Origin: an uncultured Bacilli bacterium | GTDB lineage: Bacteria; Bacillota_I; Bacilli_A; RF39; UBA660 | Reading direction: 5' to 3' | DNA: 13,848 bases | NCBI GenBank assembly: GCA_949113215.1 | Contig: CARZYU010000008.1 | Span: 15,027-28,874, forward strand | Shown: positions 1 to 7,364 of the stretch, in pieces | How positions within the stretch are numbered: the first letter of the stretch is position 1 | Layout: each line of letters begins with the position of its first letter | Program-made: the position numbers and the translations under genes | The notes under the pieces: generated by a model | Database searches by the model: none | The model's input: only the letters and a program-made list of their open reading frames with translations | Told to the model about the DNA's origin: nothing

Positions 1-507
1 TATAAATTTACCATTTCTTCTTTTATCATTTAGAACATTACGAATTTTAATAGAATTTTGTTTACTATAATAATCATTACAAGCAAATATAAATGTTGAT
101 GAATCATTACTAGCTTGATTAAGTGCATTATCATATCCTTCTTGCATAGAAATAAATCTTATTCCATTTTCCGGAAAAAAGTTTTCTACATAATAACCTG
201 TTAATATATGATCTCTGCCTAACCTAGACATGTCTTTAACTATAACCAAGTTTATTTTCTTACTTTTAATGTCGTCAATTAATCTTTGAAATCCAGGTCT
301 ATCAAAGTTAGTACCTGAATAACCATCATCAACATATTCATCAATAAAGACAAATCCTTTTTCTTTTACATAATTCATTAGTATATTTCTTTGATTAAGG
401 ACACTCTCACTATCTGATTCGTAAGATTTCCCTTCATCTGCTTCAGATAATCTTATATAAATTCCTGCTCTATAATAATCTGGCATCTGTATTAAAGTGT
501 TATACAA
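1..507 (-). CDS. Serine recombinase, N-terminal part (runs off the left edge)
   Basis: I translated this open frame by hand; it reads unbroken to base 1. The protein begins with a resolvase-type catalytic domain. After the start come IYIRLSEAD, with the nucleophilic serine in RLS, then VLNQR, DDGYSGTNFDRPGFQRL and VKDMSRLGRD, which carries the conserved arginine. This is the TnpX/TndX style of large serine recombinase used by Tn4451- and Tn5397-like elements, which cut and rejoin att sites. I chose TTG at 507: AGGAG lies 8 bases before it, and it sits 3 bases after the stop of a small upstream ORF. An in-frame ATG at 486 is the alternative. The C-terminal DNA-binding half lies outside the window, so a long recombinase rather than a small resolvase is inferred from sequence style. 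Confidence 0.88.
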   Translation of the reverse strand, partial: MYNTLIQMPDYYRAGIYIRLSEADEGKSYESDSESVLNQRNILMNYVKEKGFVFIDEYVDDGYSGTNFDRPGFQRLIDDIKSKKINLVIVKDMSRLGRDHILTGYYVENFFPENGIRFISMQEGYDNALNQASNDSSTFIFACNDYYSKQNSIKIRNVLNDKRRNGKFI

Positions 508-510
508 TTT

Positions 511-594
511 TTACTCTCCTTCCATTTTGTATAACAAATTAAAGCCACTTAAAGTATAACACATTAATTCAATTACATCTATGATGTCAGGCAT
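511..594 (-). CDS. Small ORF (27 aa) coupled to the recombinase
   Basis: The peptide starts MPDIIDVIEL and ends KMEGE. Its ATG lies inside the last codons of the preceding 30-aa ORF (ATGCCTGA), and it has no ribosome binding site of its own, so translation would depend on coupling. Its own last codons contain the AGGAG of the recombinase, and its stop is 3 bases before the recombinase TTG. This suggests a leader whose translation gates recombinase expression. I do not recognise the protein, and it may be a chance ORF. Confidence 0.4.
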   Translation of the reverse strand: MPDIIDVIELMCYTLSGFNLLYKMEGE

Positions 595-679
595 TATTAA
601 TCACACTTTTTATATATTTAGATACCAGTTCGTTAAAATTAGGAGAATCATTTTTAAAAGTTTCAGTTATATTAAACAT
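587..679 (-). CDS. Small ORF (30 aa) upstream of the recombinase
   Basis: The peptide starts MFNITETFKND and ends KSVINNA. A GAGGTGG ribosome binding site sits a few bases before the ATG. It overlaps a 14-codon ORF on one side and the 27-aa ORF on the other. I do not know its function. The good ribosome binding site and the tight packing with the recombinase gene argue that it is translated, possibly as a regulator or leader peptide of the mobile element. Confidence 0.5.
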   Translation of the reverse strand: MFNITETFKNDSPNFNELVSKYIKSVINNA

Positions 680-716
680 AAGCCACCTCATTTAAATTTA
701 TGACTTGTTTATACAT
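672..716 (-). CDS. Tiny ORF (14 aa), possible leader peptide
   Basis: This encodes MYKQVINLNEVAYV and ends in TAA, 8 bases inside the next ORF. The nearest ribosome binding site, AAAGGAGG, is about 14 bases upstream, which is longer than usual. It is reported because it forms the first link of the overlapping chain leading into the recombinase; on its own it would be weak. Confidence 0.25.
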   Translation of the reverse strand: MYKQVINLNEVAYV

Positions 717-739
717 ATTATTTATTCTTTCCTCCTTTA

Positions 740-1252
740 TTATTTGAAATCTTTTAATAAATCTTCTAATTCTTTTACTTCTTCATCTGTCATTTTTTCT
801 GATTCAATTTTTACACCATGCCAATATTCATTACCTTCATCATCAACTGAATAAATATCATTTAATATATCTTTTTTATTATTTTTATATTTATTATAAT
901 GGTTAAAATTATTTTGAATACTAGCATTGATATTTTCTTGAATACTCATTATTCTTTTCTTTAATACCCCAGATAATCTAATTATCCTCTTTGAGTTATT
1001 TTTTTCACTATTATTGATTTCTATATCAATATAGTTATATTTTGATAAACTACTTATACTTTTTGATATTGTAGGCTTAGTACAATCAAATTTATCCATA
1101 AAATATCTGTTAGTAGGCCAACAATATCCATTTTTCTTACATAGTGACACTATTTCAATTAATAACACTCTTTCTAAAAATGTTAATCTATTATCTCCTA
1201 ATACTGCTTCTGGTATTACTAAACTTATAAAAGGTTCTATGTCTTTTTTCAT
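740..1252 (-). CDS. Helix-turn-helix DNA-binding protein
   Basis: This is a 170-aa protein. Residues about 20-85 look like a winged helix-turn-helix of the HTH_36 type found at the N-terminus of phage and plasmid replication or regulatory proteins: a helix around LTFLERVLLIEI, the conserved NGYCWPTNRYF segment, then KPTISKSISSLSKYNYID as turn and recognition helix. The remainder is polar, with an Asn/Lys-rich linker and an acidic tail (TDEEVKELEDLLKDF). It probably binds DNA of the mobile element, as a regulator or replication accessory. The ATG at 1252 has only a weak site of its own; the strong GGAGG upstream serves a 10-codon ORF that ends 7 bases earlier. An in-frame TAA just upstream rules out a longer form. 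Confidence 0.75.
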   Translation of the reverse strand: MKKDIEPFISLVIPEAVLGDNRLTFLERVLLIEIVSLCKKNGYCWPTNRYFMDKFDCTKPTISKSISSLSKYNYIDIEINNSEKNNSKRIIRLSGVLKKRIMSIQENINASIQNNFNHYNKYKNNKKDILNDIYSVDDEGNEYWHGVKIESEKMTDEEVKELEDLLKDFK

Positions 1253-1259
1253 TATCTTT

Positions 1260-1292
1260 TCAATATAAGATTATCAAATTTAGTAGTTCCAT
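1260..1292 (-). CDS. Leader ORF (10 aa) before the helix-turn-helix gene
   Basis: This encodes MELLNLIILY and then TGA. It has the best ribosome binding site in this part of the window (GGAAGGAGG, 5 bases before the ATG), while the gene it precedes has almost none. Ribosomes that finish here could restart at the ATG of the helix-turn-helix gene 7 bases later. It is too short to identify; a role in coupling is inferred from position alone. Confidence 0.35.
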   Translation of the reverse strand: MELLNLIILY

Positions 1293-1329
1293 TATATCCT
1301 CCTTCCTTTACCAGTATTTTTAGGAACAC

Positions 1330-1420
1330 GTAAAAAGAACTGGGCATATTAATCCATTACAAAAACAAGGGAATATTATCCAAACTTGTTTGTTGGAATA
1401 AATATGTAACCAGTTCTTAC
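1330..1420. repeat. Long imperfect inverted repeat, possible terminator or attenuator
   Basis: The outer arms are GTAAAAAGAACTGG (1330-1343) and CCAGTTCTTAC (1410-1420), sharing GAACTGG/CCAGTTC. Inside them, GCATATTAATCC pairs roughly with GGAATAAATATG. The core arms are AAACAAG (1363-1369) and CTTGTTT (1385-1391). On the minus strand the last arm runs into TTCTTTTTAC, so an RNA from the methyltransferase operon could fold and stop here. The roughly 90-base length with interrupted pairing is unusual for a simple terminator. Confidence 0.5.
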
Positions 1421-1438
1421 ATTTTGAACTTTAGATTG

Positions 1439-1453
1439 TAGGTTATTTACCTA
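1439..1453. repeat. Short perfect hairpin
   Basis: TAGGT (1439-1443) and ACCTA (1449-1453) form a 5-base-pair stem around a 5-base loop. It is short enough to be chance alone, and is noted as one of a row of stems in this gap. Confidence 0.3.
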
Positions 1454-1461
1454 GTTTATTT

Positions 1462-1483
1462 GTGTCTCTATATTAAATGACAC
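1462..1483. repeat. Short perfect hairpin
   Basis: GTGTC (1462-1466) and GACAC (1479-1483) flank a 12-base A+T-rich loop. Neither strand shows a U-run right after the stem, so it is not a typical terminator. Confidence 0.3.
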
Positions 1484-1503
1484 TATAGTTTATATGTTTC
1501 ATA

Positions 1504-1523
1504 AGTCACATCCCCAAGTGACT
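1504..1523. repeat. 6-bp perfect hairpin just after the methyltransferase gene
   Basis: AGTCAC (1504-1509) and GTGACT (1518-1523) flank ATCCCCAA. It lies 24 bases past the methyltransferase stop codon. A G-rich loop on the minus strand and no following U-run make it more likely an RNA 3'-end stabiliser or protein site than an intrinsic terminator. Confidence 0.4.
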
Positions 1524-1547
1524 ATAATAATTATATCAAATACTTCT

Positions 1548-2798
1548 CTAAAAATAAATATTTTCATCAATAAAATTTATCTGTTTAAATATTTCTTCTA
1601 AAACATTAACTACAATACTATTTCCAGCCATTTTAATTAACTTAGAGTCTGAGAAAAAATTGCCATTTTTATTGCATAGAAAATTATTGTCCATCAATAA
1701 TTGAAAATCTGCTTCATCAAATCCCATAAGCATAAAACATTCTCTAGGAGTAAGATATCTGAAATCACATTTCCCTTTTTTTAAATTATTATATTTTATA
1801 ACTCCAGAATTTGGATGGCGATCTTGTTTAGTAGTTATAGTAGGTACTAAATCTATAAATTTATTATAATCATAAAGGATAGAGTTTTTAGCACATATAT
1901 CACGTCTTGACTTTGTATCATTTATTTGGTTAGCATCGGCCTCTTTTTTATATAACGGTATTGAATAATCTACTCTTAATATTTCATCTACTTTCTTATT
2001 ATTTCTAATAATTTCTCTAGTATATCTTATATCTTCTAAATTGTGATTGTTTAAATAATTTCGTATATTATTTTTAAGTTCTAAATTATCTTCAACTAAA
2101 AAACTTAACATATAAACTCTTACTCTATTTTGCGGCATACCAAAATCTTTTGCGTTTAATTTATAAATATGATTATAATATCCTAAATCTTCTAAAGATT
2201 TTTGCCATTCCTTAAAATTCTTTTCATGTTGTTTAGAAGTTATATTTCTCACATTTTCCATCAATAAAAATCTGGGCAATCGTAAATCTTCTTCTTTTCT
2301 TTCTTTTAAAACTCTTTCAATTTGCCATAACATACTAGATCTATTGTTAGCATTTCTATCAATTCCACCTGTATCACTTCCATGCCATGCATGAGCAATA
2401 GATAAATCTTGACAAGGAAAAGAATATGTTAAGATATTCATTTCATCAGGCAAATCTCTGCCTTTTATATCAGTTACACTTATTAAATTCTTACTTCTAT
2501 CTATCGCAGCACAAAGACGCCTCAAAACATTGATATTTAAACGTTTTAAAGCTTCTTTTGTAGCAGGTTTTTTACCATCTGTACTTAATGTTAGTGGCAT
2601 TATTTTAGCCAATAATTCTTCTCTATTTTTATATTCATAATCAGATAAATCTTGTTCTTTATTGTGGATAATATCATAAGCTATAATTGCATTTATATCC
2701 CAATCAGCTGTATTTAATATGTCAAAATCACAATTAATATTTGATAATGCTTTAGCCTGTGCACCAATTCCACTAAATGTTTCTACCATCCTTAACAT
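1548..2798 (-). CDS. DNA (cytosine-5) methyltransferase
   Basis: This 416-aa protein has all main C5-methylase motifs in order. Motif I is FSGIG (8-12), motif IV is SFPCQD with catalytic C129, motif VI is ENV (181-183), motif VIII is QNRVRV (223-228), motif IX is RYLTPRECFMLMGF (347-360), and motif X is AGNSIVVNVL (391-400). The region between motifs VIII and IX (about 235-340) would be the target-recognition domain; I cannot read its specificity. It methylates DNA and probably protects self DNA from the neighbouring nuclease genes. The ATG at 2798 follows TAGGAG with good spacing; a second in-frame ATG is at codon 4. It is the last gene of the defence array, separated from AIPR by 76 bases containing a 20-bp-spaced direct repeat, so it may have its own regulated promoter. 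Confidence 0.93.
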   Translation of the reverse strand: MLRMVETFSGIGAQAKALSNINCDFDILNTADWDINAIIAYDIIHNKEQDLSDYEYKNREELLAKIMPLTLSTDGKKPATKEALKRLNINVLRRLCAAIDRSKNLISVTDIKGRDLPDEMNILTYSFPCQDLSIAHAWHGSDTGGIDRNANNRSSMLWQIERVLKERKEEDLRLPRFLLMENVRNITSKQHEKNFKEWQKSLEDLGYYNHIYKLNAKDFGMPQNRVRVYMLSFLVEDNLELKNNIRNYLNNHNLEDIRYTREIIRNNKKVDEILRVDYSIPLYKKEADANQINDTKSRRDICAKNSILYDYNKFIDLVPTITTKQDRHPNSGVIKYNNLKKGKCDFRYLTPRECFMLMGFDEADFQLLMDNNFLCNKNGNFFSDSKLIKMAGNSIVVNVLEEIFKQINFIDENIYF

Positions 2799-2832
2799 AT
2801 ATATCAGCTCCTATTATTTTATCTATTTTTAT

Positions 2833-2861
2833 TTTACCAGGTTTTAAAAATATTTACCAGG
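2833..2861. promoter_or_regulatory. Paired direct repeat TTTACCAGG, 20 bp apart, before the methyltransferase
   Basis: TTTACCAGG occurs at 2833-2841 and again at 2853-2861, a 20-base period of about two helical turns, so both copies face the same side of the DNA. The pair lies 35-63 bases before the methyltransferase start, where an operator would sit. Each copy contains CCAGG, a common C5-methylase target form. Autoregulation by the methylase or binding by another regulator are both possible. This is inference from position and spacing only. Confidence 0.4.
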
Positions 2862-2874
2862 CCTAATCATCAAT

Positions 2875-4959
2875 TTATTTATTTTTTGGCAAACCATCAA
2901 GATACAATTTTTCTCTTATATTTAATATTATATTTGCTTGTTTAGAAGAGGGTATTCTGCCACTTCTATTAAAGTTAGTAGCAATCTTTAATAAATCCTC
3001 CTCCATTGGAGTTAATAATTTTTTAGAAATCCCAAATTCTAATACACTTTGCCAATAATCTTCTCCAAGATTAATAACTTCTATTTCAGCATTAAGTTGA
3101 TTGATTTCCTTTCTTTCTTTTTTAGCATCAATTTCTTCTTTTAATTCTTCAGAACAATCCACTAGACTATCGATGAAATTGTCCAATATAGTAAAATCTT
3201 CTATTTTAGCTCTTTCCCAACAAGTTTCTTTTTTACACCATTCAGTTACATTTAATGTCAATCTATCATCTCTTGTTATAAAATCAAAAGTTTCTTTTGT
3301 TGTAATTAATAACTGATTTTCTAATGCTTCATTTATTTTTTGATTATTCCAAATGTTTTTAAAGTCTATAATTTTATTTATTTTTCTCTTTTCTAATTCG
3401 TTAAATATAATGGATATAGAATAAGTGACAATATTTGCACGATATGCTTTAATTTCTTTATACCATTGCTGATTAGTTACTAACTGCTCAGTTGATTTAA
3501 ATAGTATTGCTAATGCAATAATTTTTTTAAAATAATAATCGTTGTATATTGTATTATTTTTTTCCCAAGCTTTTGATATCCTTTCTGCAAAATATCGCAT
3601 ATTTGCCTGAGCTCCTCTACTAACTATATAAGGAACGCCTTCATAGGTATTAATATATTTTGCCACATCAACTTTTTTTAACAATTGATTTTTCGGATTT
3701 TTTAATTGAAATTTTTTCTTTTCAGCTACAGACAATTTCATTTGTTCTTGAACATATTGCCCTCTAGCTCTTTCGTAAAACCAAATAGTTTGATACTGAT
3801 TTCCATTTACACTTGGAGCATATATTTTTCTTGAGTATTCTTCTAATCTAACATGATATGGATGATTAGAAAAGAAATCTGCTTCATCAACTTTATTTTG
3901 GCTATTAGCACACCTAGAAATAATTGGTATCATTTCTTTTGCCTTTTCGTTATCAACAATTGATAATTTCATAGGAACATAAACATTATGTAAATCAACT
4001 TTATCTTGGATTTTTGCATTTGCTATTGATGCTGTTGTTTGCCCACCATTTATTATTTGTAAATCTTTCAAACTTTTTATGTAAATACCTTTATCATTAT
4101 TAATTAATTCAATCTCTGTTGCTGTAGCTGCTATACCATTATTGTAAGCAAAAAACATTTCAGGTTCATTTAGTATAGTATTTCTAATTCCCTTATTTAC
4201 CTTTCCTTTAATGCTCAGAAATGATCTAACATTTCCTTCTAATAGTCTAGAACCATACTCTAGATACAAATTCGCTAAAACTTCTCCTGATATAATTGCT
4301 AAGTAGGATGAGTATTCTTCATTTTCTGTTGCCTTAACACATGATAGTCCATTTTTTGTTAAATTACTAAAATCTATTTCAATACTCTCTTTACCTAAAC
4401 TTGAAGTATATATTCCGTATAATCTAGATATATCCCAAACATTTAATTCTACTTGTTTATTATTTATATCTTCCTTCTTTATATTTTTTACTCTATCACT
4501 TAATTGTTTATTCGTTATTATATAAAACCTGAATTTGACTATATCATTAATTTTTTCTTCTAATTCTTTTGCAAAAATATAACCTGTACTACTTTCTTCG
4601 TATCCTCTATTAAAAATATAACCATTTAACGATGCTTCAACTAAATTTTTCATATTATCAAACAATTTATTAATCTCTGTTGATGTTAAAGTAATATTAT
4701 CTATGCTATCAATAAAATCGCTAATTAAAATAATACACGATTTATCTAATAGATCAAAATAATATCCATCCATCTGAATTTTTCTATTTTTCTCTCCCAC
4801 ACCAATAAAATAACTATCATTAAAATCGTCAAATTCCTCAGCATCTATTAATATACTGATAACATGTTTTATAAACTCTGCTTGTATATTTGTCATTTCA
4901 TACTCAGCAGATACTTTTAATTCTTCTAATAAATCAGATTTAAATTCCTCCAAATTCAT
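2875..4959 (-). CDS. AIPR-family (abortive infection phage resistance) protein
   Basis: This is a protein of about 694 aa. The AIPR-family hallmarks lie in the middle, at about residues 235-310: YGSRLLEGNVRSFLSIKGKV, then EPEMFFAYNNGIAATATEI, then INGGQTTASIA. The family was named from a lactococcal abortive-infection plasmid protein and recurs in restriction-like operons with MORC and Z1 proteins; its biochemical role is poorly known. The first 200 residues are acidic and may be a divergent nuclease-like domain, but no clean catalytic motif is visible. I prefer ATG at 4959, 6 bases after AGGTG; a GTG three codons upstream overlaps that site. The start lies inside the end of the preceding nuclease gene, so translation is probably coupled. 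Length and motifs look intact. Confidence 0.88.
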   Translation of the reverse strand: MNLEEFKSDLLEELKVSAEYEMTNIQAEFIKHVISILIDAEEFDDFNDSYFIGVGEKNRKIQMDGYYFDLLDKSCIILISDFIDSIDNITLTSTEINKLFDNMKNLVEASLNGYIFNRGYEESSTGYIFAKELEEKINDIVKFRFYIITNKQLSDRVKNIKKEDINNKQVELNVWDISRLYGIYTSSLGKESIEIDFSNLTKNGLSCVKATENEEYSSYLAIISGEVLANLYLEYGSRLLEGNVRSFLSIKGKVNKGIRNTILNEPEMFFAYNNGIAATATEIELINNDKGIYIKSLKDLQIINGGQTTASIANAKIQDKVDLHNVYVPMKLSIVDNEKAKEMIPIISRCANSQNKVDEADFFSNHPYHVRLEEYSRKIYAPSVNGNQYQTIWFYERARGQYVQEQMKLSVAEKKKFQLKNPKNQLLKKVDVAKYINTYEGVPYIVSRGAQANMRYFAERISKAWEKNNTIYNDYYFKKIIALAILFKSTEQLVTNQQWYKEIKAYRANIVTYSISIIFNELEKRKINKIIDFKNIWNNQKINEALENQLLITTKETFDFITRDDRLTLNVTEWCKKETCWERAKIEDFTILDNFIDSLVDCSEELKEEIDAKKERKEINQLNAEIEVINLGEDYWQSVLEFGISKKLLTPMEEDLLKIATNFNRSGRIPSSKQANIILNIREKLYLDGLPKNK

Positions 4960-5884
4960 TATTATCACCTACTACTTTAAATTCATTTATCTCACTTAAT
5001 AATATTTCATAATTTACCTTAACTATTCCTCTAGATAAATTATCACTTTTTATTTTTGGAAAATTATCTTTGACATTATAAAAACTTAAACTCCTAATTG
5101 AATAAATATATTTATTGTAATCGGTATTGTAAAAATATTTTACTGTTAATAATTTTTTTTCAAATAAATATATTAGATTGCTTGGTAGTTTGCCTTTAAT
5201 TTTATTTACATAACTGTTTAAACTTACTGTATTTTCGACTTCTTGATTATTTTGTTCAACTTTTATAATTACTAAGTTACCAACAATATTTGAATCTAAT
5301 TGTTCTAACGAACTAATTTTAACACTTAAAGCATTATCATTTATAGTTTTTATTTCATACCATTCTTTATTTATTTCAAAATCTTTATGTGACATTTCTG
5401 GTCCCATCCACGAGTTAAGACTTTTTTCATAACCGTATTTTTTAAACATATATTCATTAAGAAAATACAATTCTCCAATTAGACCCTTAATTTCAGATTC
5501 GCTTAATAAATTATCATTAGGATTTTTAAATAAAGATATCCAGTCGTACCATCTAGTAACTATAAAGGGTATAATGTTTTTACTTACACTCTCAATTGTA
5601 GACTCTAAAATATCCGCACAAAATCTATAAAATAAATCATCAAAACTATTATCTAATAGATCAAATGATAGGGCTACTTTTTCATCTTCTCTCTTAGAAA
5701 TTGAAACAACAATTAATCTACTTGATTGCGGTTCCTCATATTCACCTTCTGCAATAATTACTAGAGATTTCTTTAAATTTTCATTTAACCCCAAATAAAT
5801 ATCAATTGGATGATTTGCATTAATTCGTTTATAGTTATTGGGAGAATTTACTTCATAAAATTTATTTTTTACTTCATTATACAT
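4940..5884 (-). CDS. PD-(D/E)XK nuclease-like protein (DUF4420 type)
   Basis: This 314-aa protein matches the PD-(D/E)XK motif family seen with Z1 and MORC genes. The likely catalytic set is E138 in GLIGELYFL, D168 in MSHKDFEI, and E177 with K179 in WYEIKT, giving the E...D...ExK pattern of restriction-endonuclease folds. It would be the DNA-cutting subunit of the system. The N-terminal 120 residues form a mixed alpha/beta region I cannot assign. Its ATG shares one base with the Z1 stop (TAATG), and the upstream site is weak (GATGAAGAA), so it probably depends on ribosomes finishing Z1. If Z1 is broken as read here, coupling could still work, because the C-terminal Z1 frame ends at this point, but only if that frame is translated. 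Confidence 0.85.
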   Translation of the reverse strand: MYNEVKNKFYEVNSPNNYKRINANHPIDIYLGLNENLKKSLVIIAEGEYEEPQSSRLIVVSISKREDEKVALSFDLLDNSFDDLFYRFCADILESTIESVSKNIIPFIVTRWYDWISLFKNPNDNLLSESEIKGLIGELYFLNEYMFKKYGYEKSLNSWMGPEMSHKDFEINKEWYEIKTINDNALSVKISSLEQLDSNIVGNLVIIKVEQNNQEVENTVSLNSYVNKIKGKLPSNLIYLFEKKLLTVKYFYNTDYNKYIYSIRSLSFYNVKDNFPKIKSDNLSRGIVKVNYEILLSEINEFKVVGDNNEFGGI

Positions 5885-7332
5885 TATTCTTCATCCCCAT
5901 AATCAATATCACCCAATGTATCAAATATTTTATTAACTTTATAAATTGCATACTTAGTTTTTTCGTCAGTTAAATTTGGTATCCCTATAGCAATACCCAT
6001 TAATGTTTTATTTATATCAGTTTTATATTCTTCATTTTGTTTAAGCTCGACTGGATAAATAATTAATAAAGGATTTCTAATAATAGAAGGAGAAAAATAA
6101 CATTTATTACTTATTGATTTGACATTTAAATGATCTTTTTTAAATTCCTCCTCAACCAAATTTATTTGTTGATCAGTCAAGCCAAATTTTGGATCTCCTG
6201 GATTTCCTAATCGTATTTTTGACTTATTGATTCGAATAAGTTTATTTTTTATATCAAAACTTCTCTGAACCATATTAATGTTTATATCTTTGTAAACATT
6301 ATAAGAATTTCCAGAGCCACTTGCAAATAAAATATCCCACTTATTAAGCTCGTTGCCTTCATAATTATTTATAAATTTTGCAATAGAAAGTGCATCAAAA
6401 TGTGAATTAGCAATTGGAAAATCAATTTGTTCCAATAGTTTTATAATATGTTTCTTATCAATATTTCTAAATCCAAATTTTTTTGAACTCGTATCTGGTA
6501 AATATCCTTCTTCTATTAGATCAGAAATTAAAGAATTAATGCTTTGAATATTAATTTGATTTTTTGTATTATCATCATAAATATAAGGGGTCTCAACTAA
6601 TTCACTACTTAACGAAACATTCATTTTTATTTCTTTTGAAGTTCTCATTTTATTTCTAGCAGTAACTAATAATGTATCCACATCATTTCTAACTCTAAAA
6701 CCAAATGCCTCTGGTGTTAAATTCATATCTCTCATTCTTTTTACATCTCGTCTTAATTCATCTGTTGCTTCACTTATATACTCATACCAGTCAATATTTT
6801 CTTGACTCATATAAATTCTACATAAATCTTCGTAATTTTTTCTGTATCCAAACCACCTACCCATTTGCATTAAAGTATCATACATTTTTGAATTTCTGTA
6901 AAAATAACTAACTATTAATCCTTCTAAAGTTAAACCTCTTGAAAGGCTTAATCCCCCAACTGCTATTGTTCTTAACCCATTTTCCTCATTATCTTCGTAA
7001 TTTAATGTACCATAGTTTTTTTGATTAACTATATTTACCTGAATACTTGCAATCGAATTATATAAATTGTTTTGAATAGTATTCCAATCAAACTCCACGT
7101 TAGAATATTCTGAATTATAAATTTTTTTCAAAAGCAAAATATTTGAATCTTGTATTGCATCTCTTTCATTTAACATACAGTATAATCTAACAGAATTTTG
7201 AATTTCCTTTAGATAATTATTTATCAACTCATAAACTTGATCTTGGCAATTTACAAATCGACTGATATTAACTATCATTGAGCGATGAGTAGAAATATCT
7301 CCTCTTAAATCTCTTACTACATTTGCTAGCAA
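5884..7332 (-). CDS. Z1-domain protein, C-terminal fragment
   Basis: This 482-codon frame starts at an artificial TTG; the frame is open up to 7425 and reads DAEEFYPINHNKEY, then SLREAINVFL, continuing into the fragment. It holds the Z1 domain proper: RDLRGDISTHRSMIVNISRF near the start, then GGLSLSRGLTLEGL and MQMGRWFGYR, which match superfamily II helicase motifs V and VI with the arginine finger. The rest is a charged C-terminal region. No ATG with a ribosome binding site occurs at its beginning, so it is unlikely to be made alone. In related systems Z1 proteins are thought to move on or remodel DNA with the MORC ATPase. The stop overlaps the nuclease ATG. Confidence 0.8.
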   Translation of the reverse strand: MLANVVRDLRGDISTHRSMIVNISRFVNCQDQVYELINNYLKEIQNSVRLYCMLNERDAIQDSNILLLKKIYNSEYSNVEFDWNTIQNNLYNSIASIQVNIVNQKNYGTLNYEDNEENGLRTIAVGGLSLSRGLTLEGLIVSYFYRNSKMYDTLMQMGRWFGYRKNYEDLCRIYMSQENIDWYEYISEATDELRRDVKRMRDMNLTPEAFGFRVRNDVDTLLVTARNKMRTSKEIKMNVSLSSELVETPYIYDDNTKNQINIQSINSLISDLIEEGYLPDTSSKKFGFRNIDKKHIIKLLEQIDFPIANSHFDALSIAKFINNYEGNELNKWDILFASGSGNSYNVYKDININMVQRSFDIKNKLIRINKSKIRLGNPGDPKFGLTDQQINLVEEEFKKDHLNVKSISNKCYFSPSIIRNPLLIIYPVELKQNEEYKTDINKTLMGIAIGIPNLTDEKTKYAIYKVNKIFDTLGDIDYGDEE

Positions 7333-7364
7333 AAAAACATTAATTGCTTCACGTAAGCTTGGTG

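Larger units (their letters stand above)
508..739. other. Short stretch with overlapping tiny ORFs, no large gene
   Basis: This gap between the helix-turn-helix gene and the recombinase holds only tiny minus-strand ORFs, each overlapping the next, listed separately. A strong AAAGGAGG lies directly after the helix-turn-helix stop, but the nearest ATG (716) is about 14 bases downstream, longer than usual. I see no convincing terminator, which fits one transcript running into the recombinase gene. Confidence 0.5.
1253..1547. other. Structured intergenic stretch rich in dyad symmetry
   Basis: About 295 bases separate the methyltransferase stop from the helix-turn-helix gene. Apart from the 10-codon leader it holds no ORF, but it has four hairpin-forming sequences in a row: a long imperfect dyad (1330-1420) and three short perfect stems (1439-1453, 1462-1483, 1504-1523). 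Such clusters occur at transfer or replication origins, recombinase accessory sites, and long 5' leaders with attenuators. I cannot tell which applies here. No iterons or tRNA-like sequence were seen. Confidence 0.5.
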
